The notes beneath the pieces are model-generated. The model saw only the letters and a list, made by a program, of their open reading frames with translations, was not told the DNA's origin and did not search any database. Positions 21,066 through 30,072 of a stretch of DNA of 64,000 nt are shown here, in pieces. The number at the start of each line of letters is the position of its first letter. The stretch's first letter is position 1. The stretch lies in assembly GCA_020054495.1 (NCBI GenBank), contig JAHWGK010000004.1, forward strand, positions 26,912-90,911. The letters run 5' to 3'. The position numbers and the translations under genes were made by a program. The DNA is from Thermoplasmata archaeon. Its GTDB lineage: Archaea > Thermoplasmatota > E2 > DHVEG-1.

Positions 21066-21147
21066 TTGCATGGCACAAACGCCTTGCAATGCCTAAATGC
21101 AATAACTATTATATAATATTTTCGTCTTTTGCATGGCATTATTGCAA
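21066..21147. promoter_or_regulatory. Operator array TTGCA-N9-TGCAA upstream of the PAS regulator
   Basis: Two perfect dyads with the same 9-bp spacer, 21084-21102 and 21129-21147, plus a half-site TTGCATGGCA at 21066-21075 that repeats the left arm of the downstream dyad. Dyad centres are 45 bp apart. The array ends about 23 bp before a TATA-like TGCATAAATA (21170-21179), a position used by archaeal activators, and precedes a gene encoding a winged-helix PAS protein that could bind it. Confidence 0.6.
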
Positions 21148-21192
21148 ATCAAAAGAGAAATGCATAAATAGTCAACGAAATATACTAACATA

Positions 21193-21810
21193 ATGGATGG
21201 TTACCAACACGAGATTTCGTTGATTAAAAAGATACTAACAGAAAACTCAAAAGGCATGACAGTTACTGATATATCACGGAAAATCAAAATAAACAGGAAC
21301 TCAGTTGCAAAATACCTAGATATCATGCGGATATCTGGTCAGGTAGAAATGATAACTTTTGGGCCTGCAAAGGTTTTTTTTCCTTCACGTAGAGTTCCCA
21401 TCTTGAATATGCTAAATTATACTTCAGATTACATCTTGGTATTTGATGCAAATCTAAGGATTACAATGGCAAATGATTCTTTTTTAAATTTTATGAAAAT
21501 TCCAAGGAATGAAATATTAGGCCAAACAATTAATGATACCATTTTAAAAGTTTTCAAAGACCATACAGAGCTGTTGGTAGGTATAAAAGAGGCGCTCGAA
21601 GGTAAAAAACTCACACAAGAAATAGAATTTCAGAATAATAAAGAACATTTTTTCTTTAAAGTTCGTATCGTCCCAACAACATTTGAAGACGGTAGGCATG
21701 GGGGAACAATTGTTATAAAAAACAATACTTATCACAAAATTGCTGAAAATGCTTTACGTGAAAGTGAGGAAAACTTTAGGAATCTTCTTAAAAAAATTAA
21801 TAAAAAATAA
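21193..21810 (+). CDS. Winged-helix/PAS transcriptional regulator
   Basis: 205 residues. Residues about 5-60 form a winged helix with recognition-helix segment ISRKIKINRNSVAKYLDIM; residues about 75-185 form a PAS fold (YILVFDANLRITMANDSFLNFMKIPRNEI... FKVRIVPTTFEDG). The end, ALRESEENFRNLL, is the usual linker into a second PAS or a histidine-kinase domain, but the frame stops there, so this is a stand-alone sensor-regulator or a shortened relative of a longer one. The PAS ligand cannot be predicted. No Shine-Dalgarno; the TATA element at 21170-21179 is close enough for a leaderless or nearly leaderless mRNA. The dyad array just upstream suggests autoregulation. Confidence 0.8.
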   Translation: MDGYQHEISLIKKILTENSKGMTVTDISRKIKINRNSVAKYLDIMRISGQVEMITFGPAKVFFPSRRVPILNMLNYTSDYILVFDANLRITMANDSFLNFMKIPRNEILGQTINDTILKVFKDHTELLVGIKEALEGKKLTQEIEFQNNKEHFFFKVRIVPTTFEDGRHGGTIVIKNNTYHKIAENALRESEENFRNLLKKINKK

Positions 21811-21811
21811 A

Positions 21812-22150
21812 TTAAGGAGTCGAGTTTGTCAAAAGATAAATTGTTAAATTTATCATAAATGCAGTAAGTACAATCAATGTAAGTATAGCATTTGTTTTTA
21901 GATCAAATATATTTATCCAATCTAGTATTGCAATTAATATGTATGAAAGAACAAGCATTACTACCAATAGTAAAACGATTATTCCAATAGTATATATTGG
22001 ATTTGTATAGCTTTTTGTTTGTTCGAATAAAATCCATACGCTAGCAAAAAACACTAGCAGCCCAATTGTTATTTGTGCTTTTGCCCTTTCTTGCATAACC
22101 TTAGTCAGCGATTTTTTCTTTATAAAACTTTTTAAAACACATAAACTCAC
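21812..22150 (-). CDS. Small integral membrane protein
   Basis: 112 residues (94 if the internal ATG at 22096 is used). Three hydrophobic helices are visible: TIGLLVFFASVWILF, TIGIIVLLLVVMLVLSYILIAIL and AILTLIVLTAFMINLTIYLL. The first start is a GTG at 22148-22150 with a TATA-like TTTATAATAA about 25 nt upstream on this strand, which favours it weakly. No family recognised. It converges with the PAS regulator, the stops being 1 nt apart, so the two are not co-transcribed. It may work with the peptidase genes on the same strand, but nothing in sequence shows that. Confidence 0.65.
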   Translation of the reverse strand: MSLCVLKSFIKKKSLTKVMQERAKAQITIGLLVFFASVWILFEQTKSYTNPIYTIGIIVLLLVVMLVLSYILIAILDWINIFDLKTNAILTLIVLTAFMINLTIYLLTNSTP

Positions 22151-22218
22151 ATTATCGAAGTAAAATAATTTATAATAAAAAAAGGAGAAAAGATTAAGTT
22201 AGCTTTCATTGTAAGTAT

Positions 22219-23610
22219 TTAACTTATTAGAAAACACTGCAGCATCAGGAATAAGTTAGGATAATTTTGCAGAAACCGTTGGAATGAGGATATAATTGCT
22301 CTGTCTCTTGGTATAGTAATAGATAATGTTCCCTCAGGACCAATTAAATCATTGATGTCTTTGGCTTTTGCTTTGATATAAAAAGTACCTTTATTTTCCC
22401 ATGTATGATTTAACATCACTTCTTCGCCAGATATAAATGGTCCTAGCCAATCGGAATAAGTATTATCCCCCCAATCAACATAATAAAAAACGTCATCATT
22501 TCCATCTGGATCAATTGAAACAAAAGTATATTCATATTTTTCTCCTGGTTTTCCAATTATTGGTCCATTAATTATTGGTGCAATAGGTGGCCAATCAAAA
22601 CTATCTGGGTCATAATCAACTGTTGAGATATAAAATCCAGTAAACAATGACCCGTATTCGATATTATAAAATCCGTCGTAGCCCCAGTCAGTTCCCCAAC
22701 TATTCTTACATATCCAATATCCACCATTTTCAATTGAAGAATCGTTTTTCCATCCTATAATGACGATGATGTGATTTAAACTATTGCCCCATGGCTCATT
22801 TGTATCTGGAAAATAATCTGTTGGATCATGATGCACATTCCAAAAATTAATAAATTCTGTTGTAGCATTCATGCCTGCTGCTATGGGGCCATATTGATAA
22901 ATTTGGGATTTTATAATTTCTCTATTTTCAGGACTATCAAATCCTAAATTACTTTCTTTACAATCTAAAATTGGGACAAGAAGCTCCTCCCAGTTTTCAC
23001 ATTTTTCTGAGCAAGAGATATCGTCACTAGCTTGATAAGTTAAGCATGTTTCAGGAATTGCACCGTTCTTATAGTTCCCTTCAATAGTTGTATCCATCAT
23101 ATAATAAAATGCGCCATATGGAGTTCCCCCCCAACAGCCCTGTCCATAAGTGTTTGCTGCTGCAGGTAAACAGGATAAGACATATTGTTCAGATAGATCA
23201 GGACATAAATCTGCGCATTCTTCCCTTATTTTTATAATACTTTCAAGAGCACCAATAGCTGCAAAATCCCAGCAACTACCACAATTACCCTGATGTTTAG
23301 CAGGTGTTGTCCAATCTTTATCTTCAAAATATTTCCAACTAAATTCATCTGGAGTATTAACAATTCCTGGTTCTAATGAGTTAAAAATATCTGAAGAGTC
23401 AATGTACATTGGTTTTTTCATAACTAGATATGCTGAATTTTTTTCATCCTCAATAGTTTCAACATTAAGATTACATAGACATTTGTCAGTTAAAAAAGTA
23501 GTATCTAATGAACTAGCAATATCATTCTTCTCTGAGCTAACTGTCTCATATAAACCACTTGCACTTAAAATTAAAACTTCCACTAATACAATTACTATAA
23601 ATTTTTTCAT
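22219..23610 (-). CDS. Secreted papain-like (C1A) cysteine protease with PKD-like domain
   Basis: 463 residues. Signal peptide (FIVIVLVEVLILSASG), a propeptide to about residue 90, then a C1A catalytic domain: KHQGNCGSCWDFAAIGALES holds the oxyanion Gln and nucleophile Cys, NHIIVIIGW the catalytic His, and KNSWGTDWGYDGFY the Asn; extra Cys pairs suggest disulfides. A PKD-like domain follows (PIAPIINGPIIGKPGEKYEY to DPDGNDDVFYYVDWGDNT). The last 35 residues, starting PRDRAIISSFQRFLQ, match the tails of the two C25 proteases nearby. Starts 3 nt after the stop of the upstream C25 gene; AGGAGA sits inside that gene's last codons, so the pair is an operon. Probably degrades extracellular protein. 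Confidence 0.92.
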   Translation of the reverse strand: MKKFIVIVLVEVLILSASGLYETVSSEKNDIASSLDTTFLTDKCLCNLNVETIEDEKNSAYLVMKKPMYIDSSDIFNSLEPGIVNTPDEFSWKYFEDKDWTTPAKHQGNCGSCWDFAAIGALESIIKIREECADLCPDLSEQYVLSCLPAAANTYGQGCWGGTPYGAFYYMMDTTIEGNYKNGAIPETCLTYQASDDISCSEKCENWEELLVPILDCKESNLGFDSPENREIIKSQIYQYGPIAAGMNATTEFINFWNVHHDPTDYFPDTNEPWGNSLNHIIVIIGWKNDSSIENGGYWICKNSWGTDWGYDGFYNIEYGSLFTGFYISTVDYDPDSFDWPPIAPIINGPIIGKPGEKYEYTFVSIDPDGNDDVFYYVDWGDNTYSDWLGPFISGEEVMLNHTWENKGTFYIKAKAKDINDLIGPEGTLSITIPRDRAIISSFQRFLQNYPNLFLMLQCFLIS

Positions 23611-23613
23611 ATT

Positions 23614-25353
23614 TTATCTCCTATTAATTTTAAAGTCTGTAATACCAGAATTCAATTTAAACTTATACTGTAGACTTAATCTTTGTAGCAAGTTTTGAAT
23701 AGTTGGGAACAGATTTACATGATCCTGTAAAAAGTTATTTAGGAGCTGGAAGAATGGTTTGTTGATTGCTTTGTTTCTAGGCATTGTTACTTCATAATAA
23801 GAAAAATTGCTCTCTACGCCATGCTCGTCAACAGCCATTGCATTGATTATATACGAACTTGCTGATGTATAAGTATAAGTCAATATAATTTCTTCTCCTG
23901 AAGGATATGGGCCATGCCATTGTGCCCCCCCACATTGATCACCCCAATCGACATAATAGGTAATATTATCTCCATCTGGATCTGTTGATATAAAAGTCCA
24001 CTCGTACTCAACTCCAATAGTACCATTTGTTGGACCATTAATCTCTGGTGCTGTAGGAGGTTGTGATTCCCCTGCGATAACAAGTGATGGATCTCCAAAG
24101 GGTTGAAATTCTTCAACTGTTATATAATCGATTTCATCCATGTTTTCGGTTATATACGTACTAATACCATTTGCCCATAACTCACCAAATGTTTTATCAC
24201 CAGAAATGTAGTTACTTGACATATCGATACATAGTTTTTCAATTCCTTTTGTCACAATATCAACCCCTCCATATGAAACATCAATATCTGTTCCGCCAAG
24301 ATATGCAATACAACCACCATTTGGATTTGAAACAAATGTCCATCCAAAGCAATCACTTGCTACATCATATTGACAATGATAGCATGCATCAGAAATCACA
24401 ATGGGAAGTTTATTTCCATTTGATAGGGAATTAACATGGGAATTTTTATAATTTCCAACTGGAAGCCATATACTACTTTCATGAGGATGAGTAGCCCAAA
24501 TGTCTGTATTACCATGTCCATTGAAAAAAACAAAACCAGCACCTTTATTGATTGCATTATTGATATCTGATGCTTGATATAATTTTCCATTTGATGCCCA
24601 GATTTTATCAGGAATAAAACTAGTTAAGATATTTGATACAGCCTCGTTAACATACTCCCCTTCATCAATATGATTTTCATCACCAAGTAAAGAATCTCCA
24701 CCTATGAGCACAAGATTTTTAAACCAATTCTGTGCATATGCTTCTTCAGTTTCGTATGTAATTATTTTATCAACACATATTGTAACTTCGTTTTCATCAA
24801 TACAAGCGAGTCTTCCCAAATAGACATCAGGATAGAGATCTAATTCATCAAAATTACCAGACCAATTATATTCAGCGAAAATATCGTTTTCATTTGAATC
24901 CCAACTACAAAAGTTCATCTCTTGATCATAAATATCTGCATAATATAAATCTGACAAGAAAACCCATTCATCTTGGTAATCATAATTAAAATAGATATGA
25001 GTGTACCTACCTGGCAATAGATTTGCTCCTCCTACAAGCATGACATATGTAATATCCCATGTATCTAGTGCATCCTTGATGAAATACTTAATCTGCTCAG
25101 CTTCATCCCGACCCGGATACTCGCTATAGATTACTTCTGTTGTTTTTAAAATTGTTTGAACATTACGACTATTTTTATGATTGATCAAGGGTTGCAGTTC
25201 AGTTGAAAACATACTAGGTGATATTATAACCATATCATATTCTTCCTGAAAGATTTCTTTTTGAGTTGGTATTAACTCTCTATCAGGTAAAGCAGTGGCT
25301 TCGAGTCCACTTAACAATAATATTCCTATCATTAGGATTATGATTTTCTTCAT
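23614..25353 (-). CDS. Secreted gingipain-like (C25) cysteine protease with PKD-like domain
   Basis: 579 residues. Signal peptide with MIGILLLSGLEATALP, a short lead, then a C25 caspase-fold domain: YDMVIISPSMFSTELQPLINHK, VMLVGGANLLPGRY, catalytic His in FVFFNGHGNTDIWATHP, and catalytic Cys in IVISDACYHCQYD, with the typical downstream GGCIAYLGGTD and FGDPSLVIAGES. A PKD-like domain (PEINGPTNGTIGVEYEW, DPDGDNITYYVDWGDQ) and a tail beginning MPRNKAINKPFFQLL follow. ATG 25351-25353 has GGGAGG 5 nt upstream. First gene of an operon with the C1A protease. Compared with its paralogue it lacks the long N-terminal prodomain, so activation may differ. Cleavage preference cannot be read. Confidence 0.92.
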   Translation of the reverse strand: MKKIIILMIGILLLSGLEATALPDRELIPTQKEIFQEEYDMVIISPSMFSTELQPLINHKNSRNVQTILKTTEVIYSEYPGRDEAEQIKYFIKDALDTWDITYVMLVGGANLLPGRYTHIYFNYDYQDEWVFLSDLYYADIYDQEMNFCSWDSNENDIFAEYNWSGNFDELDLYPDVYLGRLACIDENEVTICVDKIITYETEEAYAQNWFKNLVLIGGDSLLGDENHIDEGEYVNEAVSNILTSFIPDKIWASNGKLYQASDINNAINKGAGFVFFNGHGNTDIWATHPHESSIWLPVGNYKNSHVNSLSNGNKLPIVISDACYHCQYDVASDCFGWTFVSNPNGGCIAYLGGTDIDVSYGGVDIVTKGIEKLCIDMSSNYISGDKTFGELWANGISTYITENMDEIDYITVEEFQPFGDPSLVIAGESQPPTAPEINGPTNGTIGVEYEWTFISTDPDGDNITYYVDWGDQCGGAQWHGPYPSGEEIILTYTYTSASSYIINAMAVDEHGVESNFSYYEVTMPRNKAINKPFFQLLNNFLQDHVNLFPTIQNLLQRLSLQYKFKLNSGITDFKINRR

Positions 25354-25560
25354 TTTACCTCCCTCTATTATTTTAATTATAATCCTATAAGAACAATGAG
25401 TTATTAATAATTAAAGGTTAACATTAATATTTTTGTCAAATTAGTTAATTTTTTTTTGAAAAATTCTATTTTGTTCAAAATATTGAATTTCGGATGAAAA
25501 AATAAAAAGAAAAATAAAATTAAAAGAAGAAAGAAAAAGAAGAGATATTTAGACTATATT

Positions 25561-27726
25561 TTATAGTCCTAATCGCTGTAACAATTGCCTTAGTATTGGA
25601 AACATATTCGGATATTGTTGCAAGAAGTTTTGGAATGGTGCGTTTATTGCTTTGCTCCTTGGTATAATAACTATTAATGGATCTGACCAGCTACTAAGTT
25701 TTCCATGAGAATCTTTTGCAACTACTTTTACTTGATAGGTATTTTCGTTTTCCCATGCTTTATCTGCTGATGCTGTTGCTCCACTGTTTATTGGTCCAAC
25801 CCAGCCACTGGTAGTATCGTCACCCCAGTCAAATAAATATGATATCTTGTCACCATCTGGATCAGTAGTAGATGTTGTATAGGTATACATTGCTCCAGCA
25901 CTTCCAGAAGCAGGACCATCTGGTGTACTAGGTGTTGCTGGTGGATTTGATGCTTCTCCTATTTGTAATGTAGGATCGCCGAATGGTTGCCATTCCTCAG
26001 TTGTTTTATAGTCCATTGGTTCCATGCTTGAATCTATATATCTTTCCAGAGCTTTTGCCCACATTTCACCAAGGGTTTCTGCTTCATCGTATTTGTAAGC
26101 TCTGAATGTGTCTAAGCCCATTTTTCCGATTAATCCCTGAGCGATACCAGTTCCTACATAACCCCAGCCAAGTGCGGTTGCTCCAAAGGTCGCTATAGCT
26201 CCTCCATTTGGATTATACATAAATGCCCAATTGAAACAATTAGAGTCTGATGCAAATTTAGCTGTGGAACATGCTTCTACTGCAACAATTGGTAGCTCAT
26301 CTCCATTGTTAAGGGTTGAAAGATCGCTGCTAGAAATTACTCCTGATGGAGTTGGAACCCAATTATGACTTTCCTCTGGATGAGTAGCCCAGACGTTTGT
26401 GTTGCCATGTCCAGAGAAATCAACAAAACCGCACCCATCGTTAATTGCACTTTTAATATTTGCAACACCTGTTGGAACCCAGCCTGTTAATTTACCATTT
26501 GTAACCCATAGTTTCTCAGAAATAAAACCATCCATCATATCTATTACTTTTTGATTTATATATTCCCCTTCAATGGTATCATAATCTGGAGAAGTATCAC
26601 CACCAAGTACAACAAGATTTAGGAACCAATCTTCTTGATAAGCTACAGAATTTTCATAGGTTTTAATTTTGTTTACACATGTTGTTACTTCACCACCACT
26701 TCTGCAAGCTAGTCTTCCAAGATAGACATCAGGATGAAGATCTACATCATCAGTTTCACCTTCCCAGTCGAGTTCTCCAAAAATGTCGTTGTCGTTTGAA
26801 TCCCAACTGCAAAAACCACCTGTTCCATCATAGATATCTGCATAATATAGATCACTTGCAAATACCTCAGCACCTGGGGGATCCTCTTCTTCAATATAGA
26901 CATGAGACATTCTAACTGGTAATTTCAAACTGCTACCTACTAATAAAACATTACCTGTTGACCAGGTTTCAATTGCATCTTTAATATAATATTTTATTTT
27001 CTCTTGGTTATCTCTACCGGTTCCACCATAAACTTCGTTTAAACCAACAAATTTAGCTGTTACGCCCCTACCATTTTTATGTGTTATAAGCGGTGCAAGT
27101 TCATCGCTAAATTCATCTGGAGCAATTACAATAAGTTGATATTCATCACGAGATGAAGGTTGTGTTTGTTCAACTGGTGATTCATATTCAATTACAATGT
27201 TTACGTCTTTTGCCCATTCAATTGTCTTTTCAGCAGGATGATACTTAATTGGGCTGATTTCTGTTTCTACAATTACACTAAGATCTCCATTGTAACGCCC
27301 ACCACTAACATCATATTCAAACCAACTTGAAGGATAAGGCTCAGTTCCATAATTAACAGATTCCTTTTGACTTGTACTAACTGTTTGACCAACAATTACT
27401 GCTTTTGGAGTTGGTTCTAAATCCTTAGTTAAAGTTAGTGTTTGAATGTTTTTTGGCGTACATGTTACACTTATTATTTTTGTTCCAAATGGAAACGCAA
27501 ACGTATCAGAATAACTTGGAAGCATTGGTTTTCCTTGTTTCATTATAAAAGAATTTGCTTCATCTATATTTATAGAAACATAATCTTTTTCAATTTCAAT
27601 CATTGGCTCCGAAAAACTAACTGAAGTTATTTTTAATTCAGTTTCTTCATTACTAGGTAAAGCAACAGCTCCAAGTCCACTTAGGACTAAAATTCCTACC
27701 ACCATTAGTGGTAAAGTTTTCCTCAT
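25561..27726 (-). CDS. Secreted gingipain-like (C25) cysteine protease with prodomain and PKD-like domain
   Basis: 721 residues. Signal peptide (VVGILVLSGLGAVALP), an N-terminal beta-rich prodomain of about 180 residues (KQGKPMLPSYSDTFAFPFGT is typical of C25 propeptides), then the catalytic domain: YQLIVIAPDEFSDELAPLI, NVLLVGSSLKLPVRMSHV, catalytic His in FVDFSGHGNTNVWATHP, catalytic Cys in IVAVEACSTAKFA, GAIATFGATALGWGY and FGDPTLQIGEAS. A PKD-like domain and a tail starting PRSKAINAPFQNFLQ end the protein. GGGGGT at 27732-27737 precedes the ATG. Separate from the C25/C1A operon by about 200 nt of A/T-rich sequence, so it has its own promoter. An extracellular endopeptidase by family. Confidence 0.93.
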   Translation of the reverse strand: MRKTLPLMVVGILVLSGLGAVALPSNEETELKITSVSFSEPMIEIEKDYVSINIDEANSFIMKQGKPMLPSYSDTFAFPFGTKIISVTCTPKNIQTLTLTKDLEPTPKAVIVGQTVSTSQKESVNYGTEPYPSSWFEYDVSGGRYNGDLSVIVETEISPIKYHPAEKTIEWAKDVNIVIEYESPVEQTQPSSRDEYQLIVIAPDEFSDELAPLITHKNGRGVTAKFVGLNEVYGGTGRDNQEKIKYYIKDAIETWSTGNVLLVGSSLKLPVRMSHVYIEEEDPPGAEVFASDLYYADIYDGTGGFCSWDSNDNDIFGELDWEGETDDVDLHPDVYLGRLACRSGGEVTTCVNKIKTYENSVAYQEDWFLNLVVLGGDTSPDYDTIEGEYINQKVIDMMDGFISEKLWVTNGKLTGWVPTGVANIKSAINDGCGFVDFSGHGNTNVWATHPEESHNWVPTPSGVISSSDLSTLNNGDELPIVAVEACSTAKFASDSNCFNWAFMYNPNGGAIATFGATALGWGYVGTGIAQGLIGKMGLDTFRAYKYDEAETLGEMWAKALERYIDSSMEPMDYKTTEEWQPFGDPTLQIGEASNPPATPSTPDGPASGSAGAMYTYTTSTTDPDGDKISYLFDWGDDTTSGWVGPINSGATASADKAWENENTYQVKVVAKDSHGKLSSWSDPLIVIIPRSKAINAPFQNFLQQYPNMFPILRQLLQRLGL

Positions 27727-27849
27727 TATTTACCCCCTATTAACACTCGTTAACTATATATGTATCTTAAATTATTTAAAGGTTTCCTAGTATTTCTTTT
27801 AACAAACTATCGTTCAACCACTTAAAAATAAATTATTTTACAGATTAAA

Positions 27850-28311
27850 TTAAAAGCTAAGCTTTTCTTTGAAAAGGTTAGATAATATAAACTTTCGAGC
27901 GTTTTTGATATCTGAATCCAAATAAACTGCTCCTATCAACGCCTCTAAAGCATTCGCTAGATTCGTAGGGTTTCTATCACCATTTTGTTTCTTCTCACCT
28001 TTACCAAATAACAAATATTCTCCAAGCCCCAACTCTGTTGCTCTTTTTGCCAAAAAACTATTATTAACAAGAGTTGATCGCCTGCGGGTAAGCTCTCCCT
28101 CTGAAAAATATCTGTTGCCTCTATAAAGTTGCTCTGCAACGACAAATCCAAGAAGGCTATCTCCTAAGAACTCTAAGCGTTCGCTAAATTCTATTGGAAT
28201 TTCTGCTTCAAAAGCATATGTTTTATGAGTTAATGCATTCTTCAGTAGATCTTTGTTTTTGAAAGAATAATTAATTTTTTTTTCTAGCGAACTAAAATGT
28301 TTTTTATCCAT
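27850..28311 (-). CDS. rnc: Ribonuclease III catalytic domain protein (no dsRNA-binding domain)
   Basis: 153 residues from the preferred ATG. The class-III RNase signature ERLEFLGDSLLGFVVAEQL is intact, followed by FSEGELTRRRSTLVNNSFLAKRA and the second metal-binding segment ALEALIGAVYLDSD. The protein stops at about residue 150, where ordinary RNase III continues into a dsRNA-binding domain of about 70 residues, so this is a catalytic-only form. RNase III is uncommon in archaea. The start at 28309-28311 has a TATA-like ATATATTTATATGC about 26-36 nt upstream, fitting leaderless transcription; a GTG at 28350 overlapping the radical SAM gene is the alternative. It would cut double-stranded RNA as a dimer; the targets are unknown. 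Confidence 0.88.
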   Translation of the reverse strand: MDKKHFSSLEKKINYSFKNKDLLKNALTHKTYAFEAEIPIEFSERLEFLGDSLLGFVVAEQLYRGNRYFSEGELTRRRSTLVNNSFLAKRATELGLGEYLLFGKGEKKQNGDRNPTNLANALEALIGAVYLDSDIKNARKFILSNLFKEKLSF

Positions 28312-28346
28312 TTTGCACACTTGTATAGAGATAGCATATAAATATA

Positions 28347-30065
28347 TCACGGATTAAAAGAAACATATTCAAGTATTTTATGTGCAATATCTACATCATC
28401 CAATGAGTCAATTAGCTGTTTTTCATTTTTAAACGGTCTATTAGCTAAAACCCTTAATGCTCTTTTCTCCCCAATACCTGGAATGGCTTGTAATGTTTCC
28501 CGCGGGACACTGTTAATATTCATTGGGAATGGAACCGCAGTAATGGACCTATAACCATAGTCCACAACTTTTACATCTAAAAAATTGTTAAGCATATGAA
28601 CTCCAGGGACTCCAACAAGTAACGGGTAACTACCTAGTTGTCTTCCAAATGTAAGTTTACCATCATATTTTTCTGTAAAAATATTTGTTAAAACAGTTCC
28701 ACTTGGTAAAAGTCTCTTTAGCATAGGTCGTTCAATACCTTCCCTAACCTTTCTTTTAAATCTTTGAAACACATATTTATTTTTTAGCATAATCCTGTTA
28801 CCTGTTTGATACATCTTTGTACCGGGGATTGGTATAATCTGACGAAGATTAATTCTCCTTAGAAGAAGATCTTGATCAAGTATGTTTTTAAGAAATTCAT
28901 AGTTTAGTTCATATGTACTCTTTGATTCACCATCAAGTCCAAAAACAAAATTAAGTCCAGGTAGTAACTCAGGCATTCCATTAAATCCTCTTTTTGAACC
29001 AATCTCATTGAGGAGCTTTACTGCAATTAATACTTCATCAGCAGATGCCTTGAGATTATTTTTCTTAATAACTACTGGATCTGCACTTTCCACACCAAAA
29101 GCAGCAACATCACCTGAGGTATGATACTTTATTATTGTTTTAGCGATCTTCTTACACTCAACAGGAAATCTAGCAAGAACACCCGGGTTGGCATTATCAA
29201 TATGAAGAGTACCCAAGCTTGGTGCAACACGACGAATACCACTAAACAATTGTTCAAGAGCATCAGGATTAGGACGTGGAAACTCAACACTACCAGCATC
29301 CTTGCTCATATATGAAAAAATACATGGCTGATTACCCAAGCGGAAATGACGTACACCACGTTCATATAATGTTTTGATTTCATCAACAACATCCTCTATC
29401 GGTCGAAAATCAGATGGTCCCTTACTTGGTTCACTACAGAATGAACAACCACCCACTATACTACGGGGGCATCCACGGTATGTCTCGATTTCTGTGATAA
29501 GATAATTTGGATAGAAAGGATGCTGTTTTACAATACTTGCTCCTTTTATTGCAAAATCTCTAACATCTTTTGCACTTCTTCTACATTCTTGTGGATTTAT
29601 TTCTTCTAAACTCATATTGTTTTTTAAAAAATCATAAACAATGGTTTCTCCATCACCCTGAGCTATGATATCAAAAACATCTTTTACAATACTAGTATCC
29701 CTTGTTTTTTTCCCACCAGCTATTCCAAAACCATAACGTGCAGCGGGACCTGTAAGAATTTTTACAGGTTTTGATAGTTTTTCCATAATATTTTTTATTT
29801 CATTAGGGCTTGCTGGAAAACCTGATAGATAACGACCAGGAACAGACATACCAGCAACTACAACAACAATATCTGATTTAGATAAATCCTCTATCAAAGA
29901 ATTATTGTTTCTTATCTGGTCAATTGTGACATAAAAAATCTGTGCAAAGCTATCATAGTTCCATATAGCACCAGCAATATACCGGGGGTATGGGCTGATA
30001 TATGGTGGTACACCAAGACATGTGGGTTCGTCGACATATCCATCTAATATTGTAACTTTTAACAT
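28347..30065 (-). CDS. Radical SAM protein with C-terminal helix-hairpin-helix (COG1031-like)
   Basis: 572 residues. N-terminal domain resembling a cobalamin-binding fold (residues 1-190). The radical SAM cluster motif is atypical: ETYRGCPRSIVGGCSFCSEP gives Cys-x7-Cys-x2-Cys instead of Cys-x3-Cys-x2-Cys, as in the COG1031 family. The TIM-barrel half follows (FRLGNQPCIFSYM, LGTLHIDNANPGVLARFP). The C-terminus has a helix-hairpin-helix, AIPGIGEKRALRVLANRPFK, a nucleic-acid-binding fold. The reaction is unknown; the HhH suggests a nucleic acid substrate, possibly tRNA. The following RNase III gene is immediately downstream on the same strand, which may or may not be functional. Confidence 0.87.
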   Translation of the reverse strand: MLKVTILDGYVDEPTCLGVPPYISPYPRYIAGAIWNYDSFAQIFYVTIDQIRNNNSLIEDLSKSDIVVVVAGMSVPGRYLSGFPASPNEIKNIMEKLSKPVKILTGPAARYGFGIAGGKKTRDTSIVKDVFDIIAQGDGETIVYDFLKNNMSLEEINPQECRRSAKDVRDFAIKGASIVKQHPFYPNYLITEIETYRGCPRSIVGGCSFCSEPSKGPSDFRPIEDVVDEIKTLYERGVRHFRLGNQPCIFSYMSKDAGSVEFPRPNPDALEQLFSGIRRVAPSLGTLHIDNANPGVLARFPVECKKIAKTIIKYHTSGDVAAFGVESADPVVIKKNNLKASADEVLIAVKLLNEIGSKRGFNGMPELLPGLNFVFGLDGESKSTYELNYEFLKNILDQDLLLRRINLRQIIPIPGTKMYQTGNRIMLKNKYVFQRFKRKVREGIERPMLKRLLPSGTVLTNIFTEKYDGKLTFGRQLGSYPLLVGVPGVHMLNNFLDVKVVDYGYRSITAVPFPMNINSVPRETLQAIPGIGEKRALRVLANRPFKNEKQLIDSLDDVDIAHKILEYVSFNP

Positions 30066-30072
30066 AATACAT

